The translations under genes were made by a program, and so were the position numbers. A DNA stretch of 36,195 nucleotides. It comes from Scatosoma sp045542595. Lineage in GTDB: Bacteria > Bacillota > Clostridia > Christensenellales > Borkfalkiaceae. Below, piece by piece: positions 1-8,200 of the stretch. The DNA is taken from NCBI GenBank assembly GCA_045542595.1, contig JAZQLI010000031.1, positions 1 to 36,195 on the forward strand, in the 5' to 3' direction. The notes beneath the pieces were generated by a model, which worked only from the letters and a program-made list of their open reading frames with translations, was not told the origin of the DNA and did not search any database. Every line of letters starts with the position of its first letter. The first letter of the stretch is position 1.

Positions 1-149
1 ACTTCATTTATATGACCACAATAAAAAGCTTTACCTTTTCTAAAAGCAACACGTGAAGCAAGCTTTGCCCAATAACCCATAATGCCTTTTCCCGGTGGCA
101 AAAGATCTCTTCTTAACTTTACCCATTTATACTTAAATAAACATTTCAT
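1..149 (-). CDS. Hypothetical protein, truncated at the left edge
   Basis: An open frame starts at an ATG at 149 and runs off the left edge, giving 49 codons. The visible N-terminus begins MKCLFKYKWVKLRRDLLPPG and continues with a GKGIMGYWAKLASR stretch and a CGHIN segment. A good ribosome site, AGGAG, lies 6 bases before the ATG. I recall similar short proteins in gut Firmicutes and their mobile elements but know no function. A terminator-like hairpin sits in its leader. Whether it belongs to the chromosome or to the element is not clear. Confidence 0.6.
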   Translation of the reverse strand, partial: MKCLFKYKWVKLRRDLLPPGKGIMGYWAKLASRVAFRKGKAFYCGHINE

Positions 150-165
150 AAATTACTCCTAAAAT

Positions 166-192
166 GAAAAAAAGCCGATTTTCATCGACTTT
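166..192 (-). terminator. Hairpin with U-run upstream of the truncated gene
   Basis: On the minus strand the arms AAGTCGAT and ATCGGCTT pair (one G-U) around a GAAA loop and are followed by a run of T. This is a standard intrinsic terminator shape. It lies only about 20 bases before the start codon at 149, so it could end incoming transcription or act as an attenuator for that gene. Confidence 0.55.
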
Positions 193-431
193 CATACTCA
201 AAAACAATATATTGTTGTTTTTTATTATATACTTTGTATATAATACTCATCTATAATTTACTACACATCCAATGGTATTAAACCCCTGTTTTGCTTATAG
301 GTCGTGGGATAAACTTCTAAAACCCTTGAAAATAAAGGGATTTAGAAAATTCAACTTTTCGGGAAATATTAGGGTGTGTTATTCCCATATGTTGTGGGAT
401 AACCTTTTAAGCAATTTATAAGTAAAAATAA
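193..431. other. AT-rich spacer with palindromes; probable location of one element end
   Basis: No gene is seen here. The spacer holds a perfect 14-base palindrome, AACAATATATTGTT (203-216), and a perfect inverted repeat with arms ATTATATAC and GTATATAAT around TTT (224-244), close to a possible minus-strand TATAAT box. Two copies of GTGGGATAA lie 90 bases apart (304-312 and 394-402); the second is preceded by an inverted partner, GTTATTCCCA (378-387). The recombinase genes end just to the right, so by analogy with other serine-recombinase elements one attachment site may lie here. No core could be proven. Confidence 0.35.
323..339 (+). repeat. Dispersed repeat, copy 1
   Basis: CCCTTGAAAATAAAGGG contains the 14-mer CTTGAAAATAAAGG, also found on the opposite strand at 5128-5141 and 25234-25247. 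The motif is itself an imperfect hairpin (CCCTT/AAGGG). Confidence 0.45.
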
Positions 432-468
432 AATCCTATAATACTATTAAAAATAACATTATAGGATT
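432..468 (-). terminator. Terminator of the recombinase operon
   Basis: Perfect 11-base arms AATCCTATAAT and ATTATAGGATT surround a 15-base loop. On the minus strand the hairpin is followed by TTTTATTTTT. It lies about 75 bases after the stop of the second recombinase gene, as expected for the end of that transcript. The stem is A+T rich, so it may be modest in strength. Confidence 0.6.
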
Positions 469-544
469 ATTTGGTTATGATAAGTTTATCCATTTCTTAA
501 TTACGTTGCCGCTTTCTATTTTTACTTTCCGTATAATCATCTTT

Positions 545-2035
545 CTAAAATATATCTTCAAATTTATATACTATACTTATATCGAATTTCTTATTGGGCG
601 CAACTTTGTTGATATATACTTTACTTACTGCCATTCTTATTATCTCAAACTTGTCCACAGGAATATTTTCTATTTTAGACAAAAATTTTTGAAACCTTAT
701 TTGAAATATGCTTAGCTTTGTTTCATAATCGTTACTGTCCTCCAGTTTCAACTCGGTCTCTTTAATATCACATTGAAGTTTTTGCGAACGTTTATTATAA
801 TCATATTCCGATACTTTTCCATCAAAATACGCCTCAATAAGCCTTGCATACTCTTCGTTCAGAAGTTTCAATTTCTCTACTTCAGCTTGGACATTATATT
901 TACCTCCGCCAAATAATTTCTCTTTAAATAAATTATAAAATCTTGTTTGGTCAAACTTAATGCATCTAATAATATTTATTACATCGGTATAAATTACATC
1001 TTCTATTTCTTTTGCTGGAATCGCATATTGTTGTCGGTTGTTCACCCTTAAAAAATAAATATTAGACGTAGGATATTCTTTACAACGCGCAAAAAATAAA
1101 TGTTTTCTGCTTCCACGGTCTATCAATAACTTCCCAATATGGTCAAGTTTATTTTTTAATTTGGAATGCCCATCAATAACCTTTTGCGTCTTCCAATATA
1201 ATCCCTCGTCTATTATCGCTAAATGAGTGTTTTTTAAAAGAATTTTTTCCGATTTTTCATGACGCACCCAATTTAACGAATGCCCACAATATTCATAATC
1301 CCGAGCGATCTCCCAAACTTTTTCTCCATTCCACAAACTAGACGGGTTTTTATTCAAAGGTTTTAACCCTAAAATCTTTGTCGCATAGTAAGACCTTGTA
1401 AGAATTCCTTCCGAATTAAATATATCTGCAACAGCAGTTGTTGTTAATCCTTGATTTCCTATCAAGTCAAAAACTCTTTTGACAATAGATGCTGCATACT
1501 CGTCCACCAGCTCATTTCGTTTCTCATCATACACGTAACCGAATTTAGGGTAATAATTTAAGTGTTTCGTCATAGCATTATGTGTACGTACTTTACGCAT
1601 TTTCTTTTTAAAGTCGCGCAAATTATAGTCATTTACAAAATTTTTGAGGACAATCATATCATCCAAACCATTCATTGCGCTATCATATTTATCATCCACC
1701 GAAATCACTCGTATATTATATGCTGGGAATATATTTTCTATTAAATCCCCTACTCGATGCATTTTTCTTCCCAAACGTGAAAAATCTTTTAATAATAAAA
1801 TTTGAAAGGAATGGTTTTCCATTTCTTTAAATACCTGATTCAACCCAGGTCTATCAAATACTCCGCCTGAAACCCCATCATCATAAAACACTTTATAAAC
1901 GTAAATTTTATTTTCCTTTGCATAATTTTCCAAGAGTTTAATTTGATTTTCAATGCTACGAGATTCCGTTTTTTCTCCATCAATTTTATCTTCGTCTTCT
2001 CTGGACAATCTTGCGTAAATTATTGCTTTATCCAT
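545..2035 (-). CDS. Large serine recombinase (second of tandem pair), zinc ribbon degenerate
   Basis: This is a site-specific DNA integrase/excisionase of the resolvase/invertase superfamily. The N-terminal catalytic domain (about residues 1-150) begins with IIYARLSRED, giving a likely nucleophile Ser11, and has the conserved KDFSRLGR segment. A recombinase domain follows, then a predicted coiled coil at about residues 375-440. The zinc-ribbon region is eroded: near residue 315 the sequence LFFARCKEYPTS keeps one Cys and no CxxC pairs, unlike its upstream neighbour. At 496 aa it is within the usual family length. Its ATG overlaps the end of the preceding recombinase by 8 bases with only a weak ribosome site, which suggests translational coupling. 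The pair probably acts together, or one member may set directionality; this is inference. Confidence 0.9.
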   Translation of the reverse strand: MDKAIIYARLSREDEDKIDGEKTESRSIENQIKLLENYAKENKIYVYKVFYDDGVSGGVFDRPGLNQVFKEMENHSFQILLLKDFSRLGRKMHRVGDLIENIFPAYNIRVISVDDKYDSAMNGLDDMIVLKNFVNDYNLRDFKKKMRKVRTHNAMTKHLNYYPKFGYVYDEKRNELVDEYAASIVKRVFDLIGNQGLTTTAVADIFNSEGILTRSYYATKILGLKPLNKNPSSLWNGEKVWEIARDYEYCGHSLNWVRHEKSEKILLKNTHLAIIDEGLYWKTQKVIDGHSKLKNKLDHIGKLLIDRGSRKHLFFARCKEYPTSNIYFLRVNNRQQYAIPAKEIEDVIYTDVINIIRCIKFDQTRFYNLFKEKLFGGGKYNVQAEVEKLKLLNEEYARLIEAYFDGKVSEYDYNKRSQKLQCDIKETELKLEDSNDYETKLSIFQIRFQKFLSKIENIPVDKFEIIRMAVSKVYINKVAPNKKFDISIVYKFEDIF

Positions 2036-3653
2036 TCTCTAAAAATCCTTTTATTATTCCATCACAATCAAAATAATGAACCACCAAATATATTTCCCTG
2101 TTACGATTGGAATTATTGATAAACCTTGTTCTAACTACGATTCTTTTTATCAACCGCTGGACTATATAAGCTGAAGTCAAATTTCTCTCGTCCAACTCTT
2201 TCAGAATTTGTGTTAATTGTGTAGCCTTTAGTTTGTTTTGAGGGTTTAATCTTTCACTGTTAATTTGCCGTTGCAATGTTCTAATTTCATCTTCGGCAAT
2301 TCCTTTTTCTCTATTATATTTTGCCATCAACATATTAAAAGTTGATACTGGAATCGTTCCTTTTACATTTTGGTCGAACAATTTTTCAATATAAACATCA
2401 ATTTCTGCACTTCTCGCCTGTGCTTTTTCCAATTCGGACTCAACATCTGCTTCTATATACCTACCAGTTGAATCAAACATGGCTGCATAGGATAGAAAAT
2501 CATCTTCACTAAATAGAATTATATTTTTTAATTCTAAAAGCTCTTTCGCAACTGCACTTTCCAACATTGCTTTTGTAATACTATTATTAAACTCGCAATC
2601 GGCATTATCACAATAATAACGATAATCGAATTGCATCTTTTTCAAATTCGTCTTTTTTTCCAAACGCATTAACCCGCCACAGTCAGCACAGTAAATCATT
2701 CCTCTAAATGGATTTTCACTAATGGGCACTTTTGCCCCTTGGGTAACTCTAAGCATTTTTTTTGCTTGCATCCAAGTAGCTTTATCAATTAATGGCTCAT
2801 ATCGGTTTTCAAAAATATAACAATCTTTATTCGTAAATCTTTTCTTATTTTTAAAACTTATTGATTTTGATTGAGCCGTTTTATATACCCCTAAATTTTC
2901 TTCTTTGACAAGAATATCGTGAACAGATGTGCTAGTCCAACGATACCACTCATATTCTGGCAAAGCTAATACTTTTGATTTTCGGTAATTATATTTTATT
3001 GCATTATAATACCGGGGTGTTTTAATTTTTTGGTCAGTCAAATAATCAGCGACCTTTTTCGTTGAACCTAATTCCAAAAATTTGCGATAAATCAACTGGA
3101 CTATGGGTGCAGTTTCGGGATCAGGTATACGTTCATATTTTTCATTATAAGTATAACCAAAGACTGGAAAAACTGTGTTTCTCGGTTCACCTCTTTTAGC
3201 TTTATCATCCAATACTGAACGAATTTTTTTAGAAGTGTCTTTGGCATACCACTCGTTAATAATATTTCTAAATGGAACAAAATCATTGGTATCTTCTAAT
3301 GCACTGTCATAACCGTCATTTAATGCTATATATCGAATATTATGCGCCGGAAAATATTCTTCCGTATATAAACCAACCTGTATATAATTTCGCCCTAAAC
3401 GCGATAAATCTTTAGTGATTACCAAATCAATTTTTCCTAGTTCGATATCTTGAAGCAATCGCTGAAAATTAGGACGTTTAAAATCTGTACCAGAATATCC
3501 ATCGTCGATATATTCCTCAACCATAAACCATCCTTTTTGTTTAACGTATGCTCTTATCATCTCTCGCTGCGTTTGTATAGATTGACTTTCTTCATTACCA
3601 TCCTCACGCGACAAGCGATAATATCCTGCAACACGATACTTTTTTTCAAGCAT
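2028..3653 (-). CDS. Large serine recombinase (first of tandem pair), intact zinc ribbon
   Basis: This is a site-specific recombinase that would integrate and excise the element. The catalytic domain starts with YRVAGYYRLSRED (likely nucleophile Ser15) and includes KDLSRLGRNY. The recombinase domain spans roughly residues 160-310. An intact zinc ribbon follows, with CADCGG near residue 325 and CDNADC near 350, and then a long coiled coil at about 395-490. All are hallmarks of large serine integrases. A strong site, AAGGAGG, lies 6 bases before the ATG. The upstream 62-aa gene and the downstream recombinase form one operon with it. Base composition is A+T richer than the transfer genes, so this module may have a separate history. 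Confidence 0.93.
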   Translation of the reverse strand: MLEKKYRVAGYYRLSREDGNEESQSIQTQREMIRAYVKQKGWFMVEEYIDDGYSGTDFKRPNFQRLLQDIELGKIDLVITKDLSRLGRNYIQVGLYTEEYFPAHNIRYIALNDGYDSALEDTNDFVPFRNIINEWYAKDTSKKIRSVLDDKAKRGEPRNTVFPVFGYTYNEKYERIPDPETAPIVQLIYRKFLELGSTKKVADYLTDQKIKTPRYYNAIKYNYRKSKVLALPEYEWYRWTSTSVHDILVKEENLGVYKTAQSKSISFKNKKRFTNKDCYIFENRYEPLIDKATWMQAKKMLRVTQGAKVPISENPFRGMIYCADCGGLMRLEKKTNLKKMQFDYRYYCDNADCEFNNSITKAMLESAVAKELLELKNIILFSEDDFLSYAAMFDSTGRYIEADVESELEKAQARSAEIDVYIEKLFDQNVKGTIPVSTFNMLMAKYNREKGIAEDEIRTLQRQINSERLNPQNKLKATQLTQILKELDERNLTSAYIVQRLIKRIVVRTRFINNSNRNREIYLVVHYFDCDGIIKGFLENG

Positions 3654-3671
3654 TTTTTACCTCCTTATAAT

Positions 3672-3860
3672 TTATAATTTCGGCTTTTTATTTTCACGCT
3701 GCTCCATTATATCTAATAATAAACTAACAACCTGCGTCAGTATCGTGTTTCCACCTTTCTCAAATTCTCGATGCACAAAAAATGTACAATCGCCTTGTTT
3801 ATAACAAATTCCCTTCGTATTTCTTTCGTGCGTTTCTTCATAACACTCTTTTTCTACCAT
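3672..3860 (-). CDS. Small hypothetical protein upstream of the recombinases
   Basis: The 62-aa protein has two Cys near residue 20 (CYKQGDC), a TFFVHREFEKGG segment and a predicted amphipathic helix, VVSLLLDIMEQ. A ribosome site AAGGAG lies 4 bases before the ATG, and the gene ends 18 bases before the first recombinase, so it sits in the recombinase operon. Its size, position and the pattern 'short beta hairpin then helix' resemble the small TnpW-type proteins encoded with transposon recombinases, but I cannot confirm the family. It could be an excision or directionality accessory; that is inference from position only. Confidence 0.6.
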   Translation of the reverse strand: MVEKECYEETHERNTKGICYKQGDCTFFVHREFEKGGNTILTQVVSLLLDIMEQRENKKPKL

Positions 3861-4018
3861 TGAACTCCTTTTGGACCATAGCTATTGAAAAACGCCTCAA
3901 ATATTTAGTTGTTTGCTATAACAATAGCTTTCGTCCATTTTTTATTTAATCTTGGACAAGATTTAATTTATATATTATATAATGAAACTACATAAATTTA
4001 GAATACAACTCGCTTATC
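3861..4018 (-). promoter_or_regulatory. Leader region of the recombinase operon with operator-like palindrome
   Basis: The 158-base gap holds a perfect inverted repeat, AATCTTG-TC-CAAGATT (3948-3963), of the size of a dimeric repressor site. A short hairpin GCTAT/ATAGC lies downstream of it in the transcript. A TATAAT-like box lies upstream, but I see no convincing -35. The region could be the regulated promoter of the 62-aa gene and recombinases. Confidence 0.4.
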
Positions 4019-4402
4019 TTATTTATAAATTTTTGCAATGACACATTCTTCTTTTATAAACGGTTCTATCCAGCGCCTTGAGTCTATTGAATTCCCCTCG
4101 TTATCTCCTAAAACAAAACAACAGTTTTGGGGAACGGTATAGCTAACTCCATCAACCGTAATCGTTTCGCCTGCTGTTGCAGCAATGCGCTTGACTATCA
4201 CGATTCCATCTTTCGTAAATACAATAATATCTCCTGATTCCAAATCGTCAAAAATTCTCGTCCCAAAAATCAAACTACCTTTCTTTAACGTCGGTTCCAT
4301 CGAAGCCGTTGGTACATATCCAATAAAAAATACCGTTTTCATCAACACGAACACCATCGTTGCGACGAAAACGGGAATTATTAACCATTTATATTTTTTC
4401 AA
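4019..4402 (-). CDS. lepB: Signal peptidase I (S26 family)
   Basis: This is a membrane serine protease that removes signal peptides from secreted proteins. One N-terminal membrane helix (about residues 6-28) is followed by the catalytic box YVPTASMEPTL with Ser34. The general base Lys71 lies in IVIVKRIAA, and the GDNEGNSIDSR box lies near residue 100. At 127 aa it is a short, minimal Gram-positive form. The ATG overlaps the stop of the DUF3268 gene by four bases. Because the element encodes several signal-peptide-bearing surface and pilin-like proteins just downstream, a dedicated role in their maturation is plausible, though not shown. Confidence 0.9.
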   Translation of the reverse strand: MKKYKWLIIPVFVATMVFVLMKTVFFIGYVPTASMEPTLKKGSLIFGTRIFDDLESGDIIVFTKDGIVIVKRIAATAGETITVDGVSYTVPQNCCFVLGDNEGNSIDSRRWIEPFIKEECVIAKIYK

Positions 4403-4836
4403 CTTGCTTCCCTTTTCTCCTCGCGTAATTTTCCGCGACTAATCAAGAGTTTCTTACTTTCGTCAATGACTTGTTGGCAGTAATATTCGCCCATAAGCCC
4501 GATATGCGCTTGGGATAAAGGTGCGCATACTTTATAAGCAAGCCACTGATAGGCTTCGTTCTTCGTCATCAGTCCCGACTTATGGATCATATCGAAATAA
4601 CGATGTGCCATATTCCGCATTGCCCTAAGTTTACCATTCGCCATCGTGCCCACCGGTTTATTCGTTCCCGGAAGAACGCGTACGTATGCATCACATACAG
4701 GATAATTTCGACACACTAACAACATTGTTTTATGCACGTCTTCTTTATAAATTCCTTCCGCACTGCGAATCTCAACATTCCCGCCACAATACGGACATTT
4801 CATCATCTTTTGTTTTTGTCGTTTATTCTTTTTCAT
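4399..4836 (-). CDS. DUF3268-type zinc-finger protein
   Basis: The 145-aa protein starts with a lysine-rich segment, then a zinc-finger pair: MKCPYCGG near residue 13 and LLVCRNYPVCDAYV near residue 42. A helical C-terminal part follows. This layout matches the DUF3268 'zinc-finger-containing domain' family, whose biochemical role is unknown to me. A strong site, GGAGG, lies a few bases before the ATG. Directly upstream is a structured RNA ending in a terminator, so expression is probably controlled by read-through. It is followed by the signal peptidase with an ATGA overlap, which indicates a two-gene unit. Confidence 0.75.
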   Translation of the reverse strand: MKKNKRQKQKMMKCPYCGGNVEIRSAEGIYKEDVHKTMLLVCRNYPVCDAYVRVLPGTNKPVGTMANGKLRAMRNMAHRYFDMIHKSGLMTKNEAYQWLAYKVCAPLSQAHIGLMGEYYCQQVIDESKKLLISRGKLREEKREAS

Positions 4837-4857
4837 TGCGTCCTCCTTTTTTGAAAT

Positions 4858-4948
4858 AAAAAAGCCGAAAGGCCGTAATTAATACAAGTCTTCGGGAATT
4901 CAGTCTCACCCGAGTATTGACTCTGTACTATATTACAGCCTTTCAGCT
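4858..4948 (-). terminator. Terminator stem closing the leader RNA
   Basis: The arms at 4932-4948 and 4863-4879 pair over 17 positions (AGCTGAAAGGCTGTAAT with ATTACGGCCTTTCGGCT, two G-U pairs) and are followed by six U. The 52-base loop holds its own structure, including the GTGAGAC strand that can pair with the upstream hairpin region. It sits just ahead of the DUF3268 ribosome site, as in an attenuator. Confidence 0.75.
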
Positions 4949-5055
4949 TAATGATTTGTATAAGGGTTTGCGGCTTGTGAGACAGTCGCAATGCTGTCCG
5001 TAACGGGTCCGCCGTTAGTTGTACCCGAGAGCCTGTCCGCCTAACCCTCGCTTGA
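4858..5055 (-). ncRNA. Structured leader RNA, candidate DUF3268 RNA motif
   Basis: About 200 bases between a strong promoter and the DUF3268 start codon show extensive pairing on the minus strand. An outer stem pairs AGGGTT with AACCCT, and GCGG with CCGC. Hairpins GACAG/CTGTC and CGGGT/ACCCG lie inside. A 7-base complementarity, GTCTCAC (at 4977-4983) with GTGAGAC (at 4903-4909), could form a pseudoknot or an alternative pairing with the terminator loop. The RNA ends in a 17-bp terminator stem and U-run. I recall a published candidate RNA class named the 'DUF3268 RNA motif', found upstream of this gene family; the position fits. Its ligand or partner is not known to me. Confidence 0.7.
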
Positions 5056-5059
5056 TTAT

Positions 5060-5088
5060 AGTATAGCAAAAACAAGAAAATATGTCAA
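5060..5088 (-). promoter_or_regulatory. Near-consensus sigma-A promoter of the leader RNA
   Basis: A perfect TTGACA (-35, 5083-5088) and TATACT (-10, 5060-5065) are separated by exactly 17 bases. Transcription should start near 5053. It is the strongest promoter I could find in the window, and it drives the structured RNA and the DUF3268 and signal peptidase genes. Confidence 0.85.
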
Positions 5089-5127
5089 TACTTTTTTATA
5101 AATTTTTCAAAAAAAATCGTAAAAAAG

Positions 5128-5155
5128 CCTTTATTTTCAAGGGTTTTTGCGCAAA
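5128..5155 (-). repeat. Dispersed repeat, copy 2, with terminator-like end
   Basis: On the minus strand, GCGCAAAAACCCTTGAAAATAAAGG is followed by a run of T, so it could form a weak terminator (CCTT/AAGG). It matches the copy at 25234-25258 (GCGCAAACGCTTGAAAATAAAGG) with few differences and the core of the copy at 323-339. Confidence 0.5.
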
Positions 5156-5196
5156 GTCAGTCTTGGAGATTTTTCACCGTTTCCAAGACTGACTTT
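5153..5196 (-). terminator. Long hairpin after the 1417-aa surface protein gene
   Basis: Perfect 15-base arms AAAGTCAGTCTTGGA and TCCAAGACTGACTTT surround a 14-base loop, about 13 bases after the stop codon. The stem can extend with GCAAA/TTTGC. There is no immediate T-run on the minus strand, but a second small hairpin with TTTTTT follows (5121-5143). Together they probably end the large transfer-region transcript and insulate the promoter at 5060-5088. Confidence 0.7.
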
Positions 5197-5208
5197 TGCT
5201 TTTTGACC

Positions 5209-8200
5209 TTAAAAAACCTTCTTCTTTTTCAATACAAAGAACACGATTCCACCAACAAGCGCAACGCCGCCAATGGCAATCAAAGCAATGGTCGCACCGC
5301 TGATTGTCTTCTCAATTTCAAAAGAATACTCGTTAAAATTACCACACTCGTCCGTTGCAACAACCTTATATTTGCCCGCTGCTTTTAAGATGTCACCGTG
5401 CTTATAAGAAATTTCCTTACCGTTCAAATACACCTTGACATCAGCGGTTTCGGAAATATCTGTAATCGTCACACTTTCCTTGGTTACGCCGCCGTTTTCA
5501 ACGCCGTTCAAGGTAAGCGTTGGAGCAGTAGCGTCAATCTCAACTGTAAAAGTATAAGTCTTTCCGTTGACAATTACACCCACTTCATGAACACCTTCTT
5601 CAAAGAGTTCCAACGTGCCGTAATTCAAACGTTTTTCCGCACCATTCATAACGACCATTTCAAAACCATGCATGTCGTCAAAATTGTGCGTAAACGCATT
5701 TTGTTTCGGTTCGATAATAATGAAGCTAAAACTTTCCGAATTGCCAAGCAAATCTTGGATCGTTACATTATACTTCCCTGGTTCAGTAAGTTCTGCTCCC
5801 AACGCATAATCTAAAACCGCATCACCTTTCGTCATACTGATGAACACCTCTTCATTCCCTGTAATGGTAACAGTATTCGCTAAACCCTTATCGTTGACAT
5901 TTACGGAATAGTCCACCGTTTTATCAATTATAAAGGCAACCTCGTTCATATTATTGGCGGAATCGGTAATTCTAACCACGTACGAACCCGTTTCTACAAT
6001 TTCCATACCAGATACGTAATCGCCGACTTCTTTACCGTCTTTATACAGTTTCGCTAAAAACTCCGTTTCAGTATAATGTACTCTTACGTTCGTCTGCGTT
6101 TTTCCCTGCATCTTGACGCCTTCCAACAAAAGCTCTGGGCCATTCGTATCAATTGCAAATTCATACGTTTCCATAAAGCCGTCGTAATTCTCGAAAATGA
6201 GAACGTATGCGCCGTCTTCGATAAGTTCCGTGCCCGACTTATATTCTAAAACAACACCATCTCTCCAAAGCGATACCTTCGCCTCGTCTTCCCAAGTAAA
6301 CGTTACACTCCCGTTCGTATAACCGCCATCTTCCACACCGCTTAAAACGCCGTGCGGCTTTTCCTGAACGTAATACGTTTCTACCGTAATCGCATCAATC
6401 CCCGTACGGAACTCATCAGTAATCACCACACGGTAACTACCGCTGGTTCGGAATACATACTTCAAAGTATCCAAGGAAATCAGCGTACCGTAATCATCCT
6501 TGGATAAGAGCATCCACGTTTCACCGTTATCCGTGGATTTATAAATCTCCAACGTTTGGATATGCGATTCATCATCCGTACTCTGCGTAATATTGAGGTT
6601 AAGCTTTTTATCTTGTACGCGCTCTTCAAAAGCCGCTTCAGGCGCAAAACGTGAAATCATCAATTGAAACGTTTGAGATTCTCCGAAATGGTTAATCGCC
6701 ACAACAGTATAGCTACCGCTTTCCGTCAGTTCTACAACGTCGTTCAAATGATAGTTTCCGAGCAAGTCACCGTCCTCATTATAAATACTAAACATAGCAA
6801 ACTCGTCGTTCTCATCTTCAATAAATATCTTGATCGTCTCTTTGAAACGATAGACTCTATCGTAATACACCACGAGATTACTATTACCTTCACCTGCCGT
6901 ATAACGGATATCCGCTGCACGACGCACAACGGTTACATTATAATCGCAGGTATTGCCCCACTCGTCAAACACGGTTAAAACGTGCTTGCCTTCGCCTTCG
7001 TAAACAGTGCCGATAAATTCTTCCCCATCCACTAAACACCCGATATTCTCGCAGAGCTTGATGCTGTTTGCCAGCACACTCCGCGAATCGGAATAACTGA
7101 ACAGGTTTTCGCCGTCGGCAATCGGCGCATACTCTTTTTCCCAATAATAGTAGTGTTTGATATTCACTTTCGCATACTGAGCAATAACCTCATCCAAACG
7201 CGCTTTCGTGAAATACGCTACCTCTTCATCGAGAACACCGCTTTTCTTATAAATAAAATACGTTCCGTTTACCGCATTCACGCTATCTACGCTATCCATA
7301 GCGATACCCGTATCCCAAGACGTATTATGCCACTCGCCTGTTCTCACAAACGACAGTTCTCTTGCGACAGCAAACGCAAACGCGCTTTCATAACTTGCAA
7401 ACGTATAATAGTTGCCATTCGCGTCATGCGCTTCATAATACTCTTTTTGGAAAGTCTTTGTTAAAACGTTAGGTTTCGTAGAGACGAAACTCGTTTCCCA
7501 TACGTTCCCTGCCGCGTCCGTACATACTACTTCATATTTACCCGTGTCCATCGTATATACGGTCTGGTTTTTCGTGTAAGCTTTTCCGTTAATCGTTACG
7601 GAAACCACGGGTGCATATACGTTCGAATCTCCGTCTATCCAACGAAGCACGACGTCGCCGTTCGTCCTGCCGTCCTTAACGTTCTGTAATTCAAGCGTTT
7701 TTACTGTACGGTCGATTACAAGCGTGTAATATTCAGTTCTCGTACCAGACTCTGTTTCACCGTAAAATACGTATTTCCCAGGTTTATAATATTCCATTCC
7801 TGAAATATATTCCGAGAATGTATCTTTATCGGGAGTCTTCACATAGCAGGTTGTTGCATCACACTCAAAGCGAATATGAGCCCCGTTTGTATAACTGTTA
7901 TTTCCGATTTGATTATCATCAACATACAACTGCGCCGCAGGAATTTGTCTATCCAACGTTATCGTATACGTTTGCGATGCATTCCCTGCTCTATCAACTG
8001 AATAGAAGTAATAAACACCCTCTGCCGTGAACTGCGTTCCAGAGGTATAGCTCACGTACGAGCTTGCCCCAGGTTTCTTTACGTAAGTATTCGCTACACC
8101 GTATAAATCATATGGCACGAATTTAATATACGAAGCATTGGTTGCCGTCCCACTTGAAACAGCAGAACCGCCTGCATACAACGTACCCGTAGGTTTGGTC

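Noticed and set aside
4833..5075. 80-codon minus-strand frame over the leader RNA
   Set aside because: It lies across the promoter -10, the stems and the terminator of the structured RNA, has no ribosome site, and its sequence is better explained by RNA structure.
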